From NCBI RefSeq assembly GCF_900114785.1, contig NZ_FOUG01000019.1, positions 1-64,000 of the forward strand: DNA of 64,000 bases. Direction: 5' to 3'. Positions 35,381 to 45,325 of the stretch are shown piece after piece. Both the position numbers and the translations under genes were made by a program. The notes beneath the pieces were generated by a model. It saw only the letters and a list, made by a program, of their open reading frames with translations, was not told the DNA's origin and did not search any database. Numbering within the stretch: position 1 is the stretch's first letter; every line of letters starts with the position of its first letter. Origin of the DNA: Variovorax sp. OV329 (GTDB lineage Bacteria; Pseudomonadota; Gammaproteobacteria; Burkholderiales; Burkholderiaceae_C).

Positions 35381-35440
35381 GGTGCGTCGCTGATACCGGC
35401 CGCGCGAACGTCGGGCCGTTTCGCTCAACCGCTGCAATGG

Positions 35441-36364
35441 CTAGTTGCCGCCTTCCTTCATGCGGCGGTACTCGTTGCGCTTCATGGTGATGTAGTCGTT
35501 GCGCTCGACCTCGTGCAGCTGCTTGGCGTACTGCTCGGTCGCATCGAACCAGCTGGCGAAACGCTTGTCCTGCTCGGGCGCGGTGGGGAAGTCGAGGAAG
35601 GAATCGATCGCCAGGTAGTAGCGCATGGTGTTGCGCTCCACCACGCCGCGCACGCCGCCGATGTACTGCGCGCTGCCGTCCCCTTCCTTGCCGGTGGCGG
35701 TGAAGCCCACCTTGTCGCTGCCCAGCGTGGCCAGGTAGGCCTGCATGGCCAGCCGCGCCGCGGTGCCGTAGGCATAGGAGTAGCTCAGGTGGATGAACGA
35801 CTTGCCGGCGTCGATGGGCGTGGCGGTCAGCTCGATGCGGTAGTTGCGCGTGGAGAGCGGTCCTTCGTCGGCGCTCAGCCGGGCATCCAGGTAGTCGGAC
35901 GTGGCGGCGGCCAGCCGGTAGTTGAACTTGACGACCTGCGCGTCGGACAGCGGCTGGTCGAACTTGCGGCCCAGCGCCACCGACAGCACGGCATTGCCGC
36001 CCTCGTTCTTCACCAGGCATTGCTTGGTGTTGAGGTGCAGCATCAGCACTTCGCACCAGTTGGCGCCGCTCTTGAGGCCGTCGCGCACACGCTCGAAGGG
36101 ATGGTCCACCACCGCGTAGATGTCGCCGGCCAGCCTGCTGGAGCTCTCGGTGGATTCCAGCGAGATGCGCCGCTTGAAGGGGTTGTTCGCCAGTTGCGGC
36201 TGCAGGGACTGGTACTTGGCCTTCAGCGTCGCGGCCCCGTCGCCACCACCCGCGGCGGGCTCGGCCGGTGCCTGCGTCTGCGCCTGCGCGCCGAGCGCCA
36301 GCATGAAAGCGAACAGCAGGCCGGCGCCCAGGCGCCGCGCGAAGGGTTGGGTGGGGTGCTTCAT
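35441..36364 (-). CDS. Exported hypothetical protein (307 aa)
   Basis: Starts at the ATG at 36364 with a signal peptide (LGAGLLFAFMLALGAQAQ region), then an Ala/Gly/Pro-rich linker and a conserved-looking domain: NNPFKRRISLESTESSSRLA, GDIYAVVDHPFERVRDGL, NWCEVLMLHLNTKQC, and FIHLSYSYAYGTAARLAMQA. The arrangement recalls START/polyketide-cyclase-like lipid-binding folds (DIYAVVDHPFERV), but I cannot assign a family. It lies 45 bp downstream of the priA stop in the same direction. Confidence 0.7.
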   Translation of the reverse strand: MKHPTQPFARRLGAGLLFAFMLALGAQAQTQAPAEPAAGGGDGAATLKAKYQSLQPQLANNPFKRRISLESTESSSRLAGDIYAVVDHPFERVRDGLKSGANWCEVLMLHLNTKQCLVKNEGGNAVLSVALGRKFDQPLSDAQVVKFNYRLAAATSDYLDARLSADEGPLSTRNYRIELTATPIDAGKSFIHLSYSYAYGTAARLAMQAYLATLGSDKVGFTATGKEGDGSAQYIGGVRGVVERNTMRYYLAIDSFLDFPTAPEQDKRFASWFDATEQYAKQLHEVERNDYITMKRNEYRRMKEGGN

Positions 36365-36409
36365 GGTGGCCGACACGATAGTCCTAAGCCCCCATGAACG
36401 CCAGTGCAA

Positions 36410-38533
36410 TCAGATGGCCTGCGGGTCCACGTCCACCAGCCAGCGCACCACGCCCTTGCCCGCCGGCCCCTGGCGCAGCTCATGCAGGATGGGCACGCAG
36501 CCCGCCAGGTACTTCTGCAGGGCGGCGCGCGAGCCGCTCTCGATGAGCATCTGCGCCCGCTCCACGTTGGCCACGCGCTGGATGGTGAGGGGCACCGCCG
36601 GAAAGCCGCTCACCTGCGCCGCCTCTGGCAGCGATGCCGCGCGCTCGGCCGCCGCCTGCAGGAAGGCCTGCGCCACTTCCTGTGTGCGCGCGTCCGCCCG
36701 CAGCAGCGCCTGGAAGGCGAAGGGCGGCATCCCGGCGGCGCGGCGCTCGTCCAGTTCCTGTGCGGCGAAGGCCGGGTAGTCGTGCCGGCGCAGTGCGCCG
36801 AACAGCGGGTGCTGCGGATGGTGCGTCTGTATCCACATCTGCGCTGCGCTGCCCTGGGCCGCCACGTAGGCGGCATCGCGCCCGGCTCGGCCCGCCGCCT
36901 GCATCAGAAGGCTGAACAGGCGCTCGGGCGCGCGGAAGTCGCTGGAGAACAGCGCGCCGTCCGGGTTGAGCGCAGCCACCAGCGTGATGCGGCGGAAGTC
37001 GTGGCCCTTGGCAATCATCTGCGTGCCCACCAGGATGTCGACCTCGCCCGAATGCACGGCGGCCAGCTGTTCCTGGAGCGCGCCCTGCTTGCGCGTGCTG
37101 TCGGCATCAATGCGCGCGATGCGCACTGCCTTGCCATCGGGCCGTTTCACGTCTGCGAATAGCTCGGCCAGGTGCTCCTCCAGCCGCTCGGTGCCGCGAC
37201 CGATGGGCGCGATGTCCAGGTTGCCGCAGCCCGGGCAGGCGCGCGGCACGCGCTCGGCGAAGCCGCAGTGGTGGCAGCGCAGGCTGCGGTCGATCTTGTG
37301 GAAGACGCGGTAGGCGCTGCAGTGCGGGCATTCACTCTTCCAGCCGCAGTCGCCGCAGCCCAGCACCGGGGCGTAGCCGCGCCGGTTGAGGAAGACCATG
37401 CTCTGCTCGCCACGCGCGACGCGCTGGCCGATGGCGTCCAGCAGGGCGGCCGAGAGCACGGTCTTGGCCGGCTGCAGGTTCATGTCGACCAGCTTCACTG
37501 CGGGCAGCGCGCCTTCCGCGTCGCCGCCCTGGGCCCGGATGCGCGAGGGCATCTCCAGCCGGGTGTAGCGCCCGGCGGCTTCCCCGGCAGTGGCCGGGCG
37601 GCTCTGATGCCAGCTTTCCAACGAAGGGGTGGCCGAGCCGAGGATCACCTTGGCCTCCTCGCGCCGGCCGCGCCACACCGCCAGGTCGCGCGCCGAGTAG
37701 CGGGCGCCTTCCTGCTGCTTGTAGCTGGGATCGTGCTCCTCGTCGACGACGATGAGCCGCAGGCGCGGCATCGAGGCGAACACCGCCATGCGGGTGCCCA
37801 GCACGATCCGGGCGGTGCCATGGTGCGCTGCCAGCCAGCTGGCCAGGCGCTGCGGATTGGTCATGCCGCTGTGCATGGAGACCACGGCGCCGGCGCCGAA
37901 GCGCTCGGCGAAGCGCGCCTCAAGCTGGGGCGTGAGGTTGATCTCCGGAACCATCACCATTGCCTGGGCCTGCGGGTCGCCTTCCAGCAGATCGGCCACC
38001 GCGCGCAGGTAGACCTCGGTCTTGCCGCTTCCGGTGCTGCCGAACAGCAGGAAGGGGCCGGGCTCCGCGGCGATGCGCTCCAGCGCCTGCGCCTGCTCGG
38101 CGGTGGGGGTGGGCACGTCCCCGCGCCCGGCCGGTGCTGCGGCCGTGTCGCCTTCCGCGGCGCGCCGCTTCAGCCGCCGCGCCAGCTGCACCGTGCTCAG
38201 GTCGCGCAGCTGGGGCGGCAGGGCGGCCAGCGCCACTTCGCCCAGCGAGCGCTGGTAGTAGCGGGCGGCAAATCCCACCAGCTCGCGCCAGGCTGCGCTT
38301 ACGGGCGGCAGAGCTTCCAGGGCCGCGGCAATCTCGCGCAGCGCCACGCGTTCGGCCTCCGGTGCGGGGGCCGCCGCCTCGGCCGACCAGACCACCCCCA
38401 GCACCTCCCGCCGGCCCAGCGGAACCCGCACCAGCGTGCCGGCCGCCAGCGGCTCGGGGCTGGCGTAGCTCAGCAGGTCGCCCAGGGCGCTGTGCGCCGG
38501 GGTTTGCAGCGCAATCTCAAGGCGCCAGGTCAT
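36410..38533 (-). CDS. priA: Primosomal protein N' (PriA helicase)
   Basis: 707 residues. The N-terminal 3'-DNA-binding domain starts MTWRLEIALQTPAHSALGDL. Helicase motifs: GSTGSGKTEVYLRAV (Walker A), VDEEHDPSYKQ (DEEH box), GSATPSLES. The zinc-binding region has paired cysteines in CGDCGWKSECPHCSAY and CHHCGFAERVPRACPGCG. It reloads the replisome at stalled or collapsed forks. The upstream gap has candidate DnaA boxes, so expression may respond to replication initiation. Confidence 0.96.
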   Translation of the reverse strand: MTWRLEIALQTPAHSALGDLLSYASPEPLAAGTLVRVPLGRREVLGVVWSAEAAAPAPEAERVALREIAAALEALPPVSAAWRELVGFAARYYQRSLGEVALAALPPQLRDLSTVQLARRLKRRAAEGDTAAAPAGRGDVPTPTAEQAQALERIAAEPGPFLLFGSTGSGKTEVYLRAVADLLEGDPQAQAMVMVPEINLTPQLEARFAERFGAGAVVSMHSGMTNPQRLASWLAAHHGTARIVLGTRMAVFASMPRLRLIVVDEEHDPSYKQQEGARYSARDLAVWRGRREEAKVILGSATPSLESWHQSRPATAGEAAGRYTRLEMPSRIRAQGGDAEGALPAVKLVDMNLQPAKTVLSAALLDAIGQRVARGEQSMVFLNRRGYAPVLGCGDCGWKSECPHCSAYRVFHKIDRSLRCHHCGFAERVPRACPGCGNLDIAPIGRGTERLEEHLAELFADVKRPDGKAVRIARIDADSTRKQGALQEQLAAVHSGEVDILVGTQMIAKGHDFRRITLVAALNPDGALFSSDFRAPERLFSLLMQAAGRAGRDAAYVAAQGSAAQMWIQTHHPQHPLFGALRRHDYPAFAAQELDERRAAGMPPFAFQALLRADARTQEVAQAFLQAAAERAASLPEAAQVSGFPAVPLTIQRVANVERAQMLIESGSRAALQKYLAGCVPILHELRQGPAGKGVVRWLVDVDPQAI

Positions 38534-38604
38534 GGGGGTGCAAGGTGCGAACGATTCTTAAAAATGCTTGTAAGAAGATGGACTAAGCCCTTGATCTGAT
38601 TGTG

Positions 38605-38824
38605 TTTTGCACACCGTCCAGAGTTTTTGTGGATAACTTTGTTGATATTGGGCCTCGATGCGCCCCCAAGCCCCGAAAAATCAAGGCCCGAGCTGGATTG
38701 CCTTCAAAAAGGGCAAAGTTCAAAGCATATATAAATCAACAACTTAGCCGCGCTATCGGTTTAGGAGCAAGGACACGAAGCGGCGCTGGGCAATGGCGCG
38801 CCGCAGCAAGATCTTTGTGCATAA
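38605..38824. promoter_or_regulatory. Cluster of three DnaA-box matches in AT-rich DNA before priA
   Basis: Within the 376-bp gap 38534-38909 three 9-mers fit TTWTNCACA exactly: TTTTGCACA (38605-38613, plus), TTATCCACA (38628-38636, minus) and TTATGCACA (38816-38824, minus). Between the last two lies an unusually AT-rich stretch around 38690-38750 (AAGCATATATAAATCAAC). Upstream is GATCTGATTGTGT, loosely like origin 13-mers. Possible roles are DnaA control of priA, a DnaA-titration site or a displaced origin segment. No dnaA, rpmH or dnaN is in the window. Confidence 0.5.
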
Positions 38825-38909
38825 GTCAGTCGGTCCTTACCTTTTCGGTCTTGACAAAGGCAGATCCGGCCCTCCCGGCTTACAACCGGCAACACTGCGT
38901 GAGTGGTCG

Positions 38910-40013
38910 CTATGCCCGCAGGGCACGCGACTGGCTGTGCACCGCTTCCACCAGGGCAGCCACGTGCTCGGGCGGCGTGTACTGGCTGATGCCGTGCCCC
39001 AGGTTGAAGATGTGCGTCGGGCCGCTTTGCGATACCTCCGCGTGCGGCTTTCCGAAACTTGCGAGCACCTTGCCCACCTCTTCGGCGATGGCCTTGGGGG
39101 GCGCAAACAACACATTCGGGTCAATATTTCCCTGCAGCGCCTTGCCCTGCGGACCTTCGCCCACGCGGCGGCGGGCTTCGCCCAGGTTCACCGTCCAGTC
39201 CAGGCCCAGCACCTCGCAGTCGAGCTGGCGCATGTCGTCCAGCCACAGGCCGCCGCCCTTGGTGAAGACGATGCGCGGCACCGGCTGGCCGTCCGCTCCC
39301 TGGCGCTTGAGCTGCTTCAGCACGCGGGCGGTGTAGGCCAGGCTGAACTCCTGGAAGGCGCCGTCGGCCAGCACGCCGCCCCAGCTGTCGAAGACCATGA
39401 CCGCCTGGGCGCCGGCGTCGATCTGGGCATTCAGGTAGGCGGCCACCGAGTCGGCGTTGACCGCCAGCACCCGGTGCATCAGGTCGGGGCGGCCGTAGAG
39501 CATGGACTTCACCAGGCGGTAGTCGCTGGAGCCAGCGCCTTCCACCATGTAGCAGGCCAGCGTCCAGGGGCTGCCCGAGAAGCCGATCAGCGGCACGCGG
39601 CCGTCCAGCGCCCGGCGGATGGAGGCGACGGCGTCGAAGACGTAGCGCAGCTTGTCCATGTCGGGCACGGCCAGCGCCTTGACGGCGACCTCGTCGCGCA
39701 AGGGCCTGGCGAAGCGCGGGCCTTCGCCCGCCTCGAAGGACAGGCCCAGGCCCATGGCGTCGGGCACGGTGAGGATGTCCGAGAACAGGATGGCCGCGTC
39801 CAGCGGAAAGCGTGCCAGCGGCTGCAGGGTGACTTCGGTTGCGTAGTCCACGTTGGTGGCCAGGCCCATGAAGCTGCCGGCCTTGGCGCGCGTGGCCACG
39901 TATTCGGGCAGGTAGCGCCCGGCCTGGCGCATCAGCCACAGGGGGGTGTAGTCGGTGGCCTGGCGCCAGCAGGCGCGCAGGAAAGTGTCGTTCTTCAGCG
40001 GAGCAAAAGCCAT
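38910..40013 (-). CDS. hemE: Uroporphyrinogen decarboxylase
   Basis: 367 residues. The N-terminal signature [15 protein letters not shown] binds the propionate groups; the catalytic Asp is in [28 protein letters not shown] and [10 protein letters not shown] are also conserved, and [18 protein letters not shown] is the C-terminal signature. It converts uroporphyrinogen III to coproporphyrinogen III in heme synthesis. It lies between a redoxin gene (upstream) and priA (downstream), all on the minus strand. A hairpin abuts its start codon. Confidence 0.97.
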   Translation of the reverse strand: MAFAPLKNDTFLRACWRQATDYTPLWLMRQAGRYLPEYVATRAKAGSFMGLATNVDYATEVTLQPLARFPLDAAILFSDILTVPDAMGLGLSFEAGEGPRFARPLRDEVAVKALAVPDMDKLRYVFDAVASIRRALDGRVPLIGFSGSPWTLACYMVEGAGSSDYRLVKSMLYGRPDLMHRVLAVNADSVAAYLNAQIDAGAQAVMVFDSWGGVLADGAFQEFSLAYTARVLKQLKRQGADGQPVPRIVFTKGGGLWLDDMRQLDCEVLGLDWTVNLGEARRRVGEGPQGKALQGNIDPNVLFAPPKAIAEEVGKVLASFGKPHAEVSQSGPTHIFNLGHGISQYTPPEHVAALVEAVHSQSRALRA

Positions 40014-40030
40014 CCTGCGATTGTCGCAGG
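40014..40030 (-). promoter_or_regulatory. Hairpin directly upstream of the hemE start codon
   Basis: Perfect 7-bp arms CCTGCGA and TCGCAGG with a 3-nt loop, immediately before the hemE ATG. In the mRNA the 3' arm ends in GCAGG right at the start codon, where a ribosome site would lie, so folding could hide it. A T run is absent, so it is not a typical terminator of the upstream gene. Confidence 0.4.
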
Positions 40031-40047
40031 CGGGTTGCCAGGCTGGC

Positions 40048-40743
40048 TCAGGCGGCCTTGTACTTGATGGAGCAGCCGTACGCGCGCGTGGTGGCGGCCG
40101 AGATCGGCTTGCCGCCGTAGGCTTCGCCCAGCGCCTGGTTCACGTAGTTGGTGGCGGCCTTGATGTCGTCCTGCCGCGCCGAGGCGATGCTGTCGATGCC
40201 GCCGGCATACACCAGCACGCCCTTGGGATCGATGATGAACATGTGCGGCGTGGTGCGCGCACCGTAGGCCTGGCCGATGGCGCCGTCGGGGTCCATCAGG
40301 GTGGCGGTGGGAGCGGCCTTGCGCTCCTTGAGCCAGTTGTCCAATGCCACCGGCTGCAGGTAGTCGGAGGACTCACGCTCGGTGGAGTTGATCGACAGCC
40401 ACACCACGCCCTTGGCCGTGGCCGACTTCTGCGTGGCCGGCATGTTGCCGCTGTTGTAGTGCTTCTGCACGAAGGGGCAGCCGGGGTTGGTCCATTCGAG
40501 CACCACGTACTTGCCCGCGAAGTCCGACAGCTTGTGCTGCTGACCCTTGGTGTCCACTGCCACGAAATCGGGCGCGGGCTGGCCTACGCCCGGTGCCGCA
40601 TGGGCAGCGCTGCCCATCAGCAGCGTGGCGCCCAGGGCCACGGCGGCCGTCATGATGGCGCGGCGCGAGGCTCGGGTGAGGGCGGCGCGGGCCTGGCGGG
40701 CGGCGCGAAGGGATCGGTCCGCGGAGGAGGAAAGCTTCGACAT
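40048..40743 (-). CDS. Tat-exported redoxin (AhpC/TSA-type thioredoxin-fold protein)
   Basis: 231 residues. The long N-terminus has a twin-arginine signal ([20 protein letters not shown], ending SAAHAA). The mature domain begins [20 protein letters not shown] and has [19 protein letters not shown], where GCPF holds the single active-site-like Cys of this redoxin group; another Cys is near the C-terminus (AYGCSIKY). It probably detoxifies peroxides or reduces thiols in the periplasm. The start at 40743 has AAGGAG 11 bases upstream. DsbD is encoded just upstream and could supply electrons. Confidence 0.83.
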   Translation of the reverse strand: MSKLSSSADRSLRAARQARAALTRASRRAIMTAAVALGATLLMGSAAHAAPGVGQPAPDFVAVDTKGQQHKLSDFAGKYVVLEWTNPGCPFVQKHYNSGNMPATQKSATAKGVVWLSINSTERESSDYLQPVALDNWLKERKAAPTATLMDPDGAIGQAYGARTTPHMFIIDPKGVLVYAGGIDSIASARQDDIKAATNYVNQALGEAYGGKPISAATTRAYGCSIKYKAA

Positions 40744-40859
40744 CTGAGATTCGACTCCTTCGAAAATTCAATTGCCGCGAGAGCTTAGACCGGTTTTTTG
40801 AAGTCCCTGCTACAACCAGTAAGTGCCCATGGTCAAGCGCTGCCCGACTTCTCTCTTGC

Positions 40860-43073
40860 TCACAAGCCGGCCAGGGCGGCGTCGAGTTCATCCTTGCGCA
40901 GAATCTCGCTCAGCACCACCGGGGACTTGCCCGGAGCCTGCAGCACGTAGACCGGCACGCCGCTGCGGCCCAGGGCGGTGATCGCGGCGGTGATGGCCTG
41001 GTCGCGCCGGGTCCAGTCGGCGCGCAGCAGCGCCACGTTCCTGGCCTTGAACTGCGCCAGCACCTCGGCGTCGGCCAGCGTGGTCTTCTTGTTGTACTGG
41101 CAGGTGACGCACCAGGCCGCGGTGAAATCCACGAACACCGGGCGGCCTTCGGCATGCAGCTGCGCCACGCGCTGGGTGGACCAGGGCTGCCAGCGGTCCT
41201 GTGCGCCGGCCACCGCGGGAGCCGCGGGCGTGCCCTGCACGATGTTGCCGCCGATGCTGCCGGCCAGCAGGGCAGTGAAGACCAGCAGCACCGAGGCGAT
41301 CACCATGCGCGAGCGGCCGCGCAGCGTGAAGGACCAGACCAGCGCCGACAGGCACACCAGCAGCGCCAGCAGCGCGCCGGCGCCGTCGATGCCGCTTTGC
41401 TGCCCCAGCACCCACACCAGCCAGGCCACGGTGGCGAACATCGGGAAGGCCAATAGGCGCTGCAGCGTCTGCATCCAGGGGCCGGGCCGCGGCAGCAGGC
41501 GCGCCACGGCCGGGATGAAGCCTGCCAGCAGGTAGGGCAGCGCCAGGCCCAAGCCCAGGGCCGCGAACAGCAGCATGGCCTGCGCGGCCGGCAGCGTGAT
41601 GGCGAAGCCCAGCGAGGCGCCCATGAAAGGTGCGGTGCAGGGCGAGGCGATGACCACCGCCAGCACGCCCGAGAGGAAGTCATTGACCAGCGGCCGGCTG
41701 GACTGCGCCCCGCACAGGGCGGCCGGCGCCACGCGGCCGAACTCGAAGACGCCCGCCAGGTTCAGGCCGATCAGCGTGAACAGCGCCGCCAGGCCCGCCA
41801 CCACGGCCGGCGACTGCAGCTGGAAACCCCAGCCCAGTTGCGCACCTGCGGCGCGCAGCGCCAGCATGGCGCCCGCCAGGGCCAGCAGCGAAATCATCAC
41901 GCCGGCGGTGTAGGCCAGCGCGGCGCGCCGGTGGGCGCCGTGGTCGCCGGTCTGCCGGGCGAAGTTCAGCACCTTGATCGCCAGCACGGGGAACACGCAG
42001 GGCATCAGGTTGAGCAGCAGGCCGCCCAGCAGGGCGCCCACCAGCGCCATCGCCATGCTGCTGGCGGCGAACTGCGTAGTCATGGGCGCGGCGCGGGTTG
42101 CGTTCTCGTTGAGGGCCGCCTGCAGGGCCGCAGACACTTCCGCGCGGGCGGCGGGCGCGGACACGGTCGGCCACGTGCCCGACACGGGGGCCTCGACCCG
42201 CCAGGCCACCGGTTTCTCTCCGGCCCGGGGCTCGGCCAGGGCCAGCACCACCGGCATGGCCGCGGGGCTCTCGCTGCGCTGCTCGGCCAGCGGGTAGGTG
42301 GCGCTCCAGGTGCTGCCTTCCCAGGCCTGCGTCCAGTCGCGGCCGGACACGGCGGCGTTGTGCACCACCTCGCCGGTTTCCGGCAGGAATTCCAGCTTGC
42401 GCCCCTGGGCCGAGGCCGGCAGTCCGCCGATGCGCAGCTTGAGCTGCTGGCCCTCGACCTGGATCTGGCCCGACTGCGCAACGGCAGCGGGCTGCGCGTC
42501 GAAGGCGGCTTCGAAGGCGGATCGGTTCAGGGCCGTGGTGCCCTGCACCGGCACCTTGAGCGAGAAGCTGCCTTCCTCCGGGATGCACTCCTGCTTGCAC
42601 ACCAGCCAGGTAGCTTTCAGGCGCACGTCCAGGCTGGCGCCCCCGGTCAAAGACGTGGGCGCCTTGAAATCAGGGGAGACGGTGAGCGGCACCGGCAGCA
42701 GCACCGTGTCCTCGTAGCCGAAGTTGGCCAGGCTGCCCACCGGGATCTTGTGCGGCGTGGGCCAGGCGATCTCGCCGGCCGTGACGCCGGCCGGCAGCGT
42801 CCAGCTCAGCTCGGTGGGCAGGCCCGAATCGCCGGCGTTCTTCCAGTAGGTGTGCCACTGCGGCTGGTGCTGCAGCTGCAGGCCCACCCACACCTGCGCT
42901 CCGGGCGCGACGCCATCGGGCGCGTAGGCCATGAGTTCGGCTCGCACCCGCGGGGTGTTCACCACTGGCGAGGCCTGGCTGCCCGTCAACTGGGCGACCG
43001 CCGGCAGCGCGGCGGCGGCAGCGGCGATCAGGACGGACGCGCCTAGCGCCCGGCGAAGAAAGGAATACAGCAT
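40860..43073 (-). CDS. Thiol:disulfide interchange protein DsbD/ScsB-type
   Basis: 737 residues from the ATG at 43073. A signal peptide (FLRRALGASVLIAAAAAALP) precedes an N-terminal periplasmic domain larger than in E. coli DsbD, with a Cys pair in WLVCKQECIPEEGSF. The membrane domain of about eight helices has the two functional cysteines in NLMPCVFPVLAIK and ASPCTAPFMGASLG. The C-terminal thioredoxin domain has VDFTAAWCVTCQYNK (CVTC). It passes electrons from cytoplasmic thioredoxin to periplasmic thiol proteins. The architecture fits ScsB more than classical DsbD. The tail of the preceding AlaX gene is 23 bp upstream. Confidence 0.9.
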   Translation of the reverse strand: MLYSFLRRALGASVLIAAAAAALPAVAQLTGSQASPVVNTPRVRAELMAYAPDGVAPGAQVWVGLQLQHQPQWHTYWKNAGDSGLPTELSWTLPAGVTAGEIAWPTPHKIPVGSLANFGYEDTVLLPVPLTVSPDFKAPTSLTGGASLDVRLKATWLVCKQECIPEEGSFSLKVPVQGTTALNRSAFEAAFDAQPAAVAQSGQIQVEGQQLKLRIGGLPASAQGRKLEFLPETGEVVHNAAVSGRDWTQAWEGSTWSATYPLAEQRSESPAAMPVVLALAEPRAGEKPVAWRVEAPVSGTWPTVSAPAARAEVSAALQAALNENATRAAPMTTQFAASSMAMALVGALLGGLLLNLMPCVFPVLAIKVLNFARQTGDHGAHRRAALAYTAGVMISLLALAGAMLALRAAGAQLGWGFQLQSPAVVAGLAALFTLIGLNLAGVFEFGRVAPAALCGAQSSRPLVNDFLSGVLAVVIASPCTAPFMGASLGFAITLPAAQAMLLFAALGLGLALPYLLAGFIPAVARLLPRPGPWMQTLQRLLAFPMFATVAWLVWVLGQQSGIDGAGALLALLVCLSALVWSFTLRGRSRMVIASVLLVFTALLAGSIGGNIVQGTPAAPAVAGAQDRWQPWSTQRVAQLHAEGRPVFVDFTAAWCVTCQYNKKTTLADAEVLAQFKARNVALLRADWTRRDQAITAAITALGRSGVPVYVLQAPGKSPVVLSEILRKDELDAALAGL

Positions 43074-43096
43074 GCGCTGGGTCGGAGCGTGCGCGG

Positions 43097-43870
43097 TCAC
43101 TGAAGTTCCGGCGCGCCCTCGGCGCCCCAGCCGAGCACCACACGGCGGGTGCGGGCGCTCTTCTTCTCGATCTTGCTGACCACGACGGGGCCGATCTCGC
43201 GGGTGTTGGCCACGTGGGTGCCACCGCAGGGCTGGAAGTCGACGTGCGCCTGGGCGCCGTCGCCGCCGATCCGGATGGTACGCACCTGGCCGGTGCCGCG
43301 GGGCGGCTGCACGCTCATGCTCTTGACCAGGGCCGGATTGGCGTCGAGATCGGCGTCGCTGATCGCGCCCACCAGCAGCGGATGTGCTTCTGCCACCAGG
43401 CGGGCCAGGCCGGCGCTCAAGGCGTCCTTGTCCAGCGCATCGGTCATGTGGAAGTCCAGCCGCGCGTACTCCGGCGTGATGGAGCAGCCGTCCACCGGTT
43501 GGGGCACCAGGTGGCACAGCAGGTGGGTGGCCGTGTGGAAGCGCATCAGCTTGTGCCGGCGTTCCCAGTCGATGCGTGCGGTCACGGTGTCGCCAACCTG
43601 CAGTTTTGCCAGGGTGGATTCCTGCCCCGGGGCCGGCACGTGCAGGATGTCCGCCGTGGGCTTGCCTTCCGCGTCCTTGGCCTTGCGGGTGTCGGCGATG
43701 GCAACGGCCAGACCGTCGGGGCCGTCCAGACTGCCGGCGTCGCCGGCTTGGCCGCCGCCCAGGGGATAGAACACCGTGCGGTCCAGCACGATGCCGTTTT
43801 CGTCGATACGCAACACCTTCGCCGCGCATTCGCGCAGGTAGGCATCGGAACGGAACAGATCCTCGGTCAT
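43097..43870 (-). CDS. alaX: Alanyl-tRNA editing protein (AlaX family)
   Basis: 257 residues. It has the AlaRS-related editing site: FYPLGGGQAGDAG, the zinc motif MRFHTATHLLCHL (HxxxH), and QPCGGTHVANTREIG (Cys...His). It hydrolyses mischarged Ser- or Gly-tRNA(Ala) in trans. AlaX of this length corresponds to type II with part of the glycine-rich N-terminal region. It begins an operon with the DsbD-type gene and is divergent from the sugar dehydrogenase gene. Confidence 0.93.
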   Translation of the reverse strand: MTEDLFRSDAYLRECAAKVLRIDENGIVLDRTVFYPLGGGQAGDAGSLDGPDGLAVAIADTRKAKDAEGKPTADILHVPAPGQESTLAKLQVGDTVTARIDWERRHKLMRFHTATHLLCHLVPQPVDGCSITPEYARLDFHMTDALDKDALSAGLARLVAEAHPLLVGAISDADLDANPALVKSMSVQPPRGTGQVRTIRIGGDGAQAHVDFQPCGGTHVANTREIGPVVVSKIEKKSARTRRVVLGWGAEGAPELQ

Positions 43871-43900
43871 GGAACAGGATGGTAGCGGGCTCTCTGTTTG

Positions 43901-43918
43901 GGCGCGCCGACGCGCCCA
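43901..43918. promoter_or_regulatory. GC-rich inverted repeat in the alaX/sorbosone-dehydrogenase divergent gap
   Basis: Arms GGGCGCG (43901-43907) and CGCGCCC (43912-43918) around CCGA. It lies 31 bases from the alaX start and 73 bases from the other gene. It could be an operator or a transcript hairpin; there is no adjacent T run. Confidence 0.3.
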
Positions 43919-43990
43919 GGGGCTTCCTGCCGACAGGGAATTGGCCGCCCGGCGCCCATCATCGTCTGGCTGTCACCCAAGGAACCTGCC

Positions 43991-45325
43991 ATGTCGACCC
44001 TGCATCTTCCCGTCCGCCTCGCCTGCCTGTCGGCGATGGCGCTGGCGCTCGCCGCCTGCGGCGAAACCGCCAAGCTGCCCTTCGACGCCGGGGTCGGCCC
44101 CAGCCCGCAATTGCCACCGCCGAACAAGACCCTGCTGCCCACCATGAAGGTGTCGACCGCCATCGGCTGGACGGACAAGGCGGCGCCCACCCCCGCGTCC
44201 GGCTTCAAGGTCGCGCCGATGGCGCGCGCGCTGGACCATCCGCGCTGGGTCTACGTGTTGCCCAACGGCGATGTGCTGGTGGCCGAGAGCAACAAGCCGC
44301 CCAAGCCGAAGGAAGAACAGTCGCTGTTCGCCAAGGTGCGTGGAATGGTGCAGGGTGCGGTGATGAAGCGGGCCGGCGCCGAGGTGCCCAGCGCCGACCG
44401 CATCACCCTGCTGCGCGACACCGATGGCGACGGCGTGGCCGATTCGCGCACCGTATTCCTCGAGGGCCTTCATTCGCCATTCGGCATGGCGCTGGTGGGC
44501 AACGAACTGTTCATCGCCAATGCGAATGCGCTGGTGAAGGTGCCCTACAGCGCCGGCCAGACCACCGCCGGCGCCGCGCCGGTGAAGGTGACGGACCTGC
44601 CGGCCGGCGTGAACCACCACTGGACCAAGAACGTGGTCGCCAGCCCCGACGGACGCAAGCTCTACGTGACGGTCGGTTCCAACAGCAACGTCGGCGAGCG
44701 TGGTCAGGAAGCCGAGGAAGGCCGTGCCGCGATCTGGGAGGTGGACCCGAAGACCGGCAGCAAGCGCCTGTTCGCCTCCGGACTGCGCAACCCCAATGGC
44801 ATGGCCTGGGAGCCGGCCAGCGGCACGCTGTGGACGGTGGTGAACGAGCGCGACGAGATCGGCAGCGACTTGGTGCCTGACTACCTCACATCGGTGCGCG
44901 ACGGCGCCTTCTACGGCTGGCCCTGGAGCTACTACGGCAGCCACGTGGACGAGCGCGTCAAGCCGCAGCGGCCCGACATGGTGTCCAAGGCCGTGGTGCC
45001 CGACTACGCACTGGGCACCCACGTCGCGGCGCTGGGCCTGAGCTTCTCCGATGGCCGCGGCATGCCGCCGGCCTTCGCCTCCGGCGCTTTCATCGGGCAA
45101 CACGGCTCGTGGAACCGCCGTCCGCAGTCGGGCTACAAGGTGGTGTTCGTGCCCTTCCAGGGCGGGCGGCCGTCCGGGCCGCCGGTGGACGTGCTCACCG
45201 GCTTCCTCAGCGAGGACGGCAAGGCCCAGGGGCGCCCGGTGGGCGTGACGCTGGACAAGTCCGGGGCCCTGCTGGTGGCGGACGACGTGGGCAACGTGGT
45301 CTGGCGCGTGTCGCGCGCGCAGTGA
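43991..45325 (+). CDS. Lipoprotein sugar dehydrogenase, sorbosone-dehydrogenase/PQQ-GDH-like
   Basis: 444 residues; the ATG has AAGGAA six bases upstream. Lipobox LAAC with Cys at residue 23. The propeller has family features: [73 protein letters not shown] and [20 protein letters not shown]. Such proteins are periplasmic, often PQQ-dependent oxidoreductases on sugars or aldehydes; substrate unknown. Single gene. Confidence 0.85.
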   Translation: MSTLHLPVRLACLSAMALALAACGETAKLPFDAGVGPSPQLPPPNKTLLPTMKVSTAIGWTDKAAPTPASGFKVAPMARALDHPRWVYVLPNGDVLVAESNKPPKPKEEQSLFAKVRGMVQGAVMKRAGAEVPSADRITLLRDTDGDGVADSRTVFLEGLHSPFGMALVGNELFIANANALVKVPYSAGQTTAGAAPVKVTDLPAGVNHHWTKNVVASPDGRKLYVTVGSNSNVGERGQEAEEGRAAIWEVDPKTGSKRLFASGLRNPNGMAWEPASGTLWTVVNERDEIGSDLVPDYLTSVRDGAFYGWPWSYYGSHVDERVKPQRPDMVSKAVVPDYALGTHVAALGLSFSDGRGMPPAFASGAFIGQHGSWNRRPQSGYKVVFVPFQGGRPSGPPVDVLTGFLSEDGKAQGRPVGVTLDKSGALLVADDVGNVVWRVSRAQ

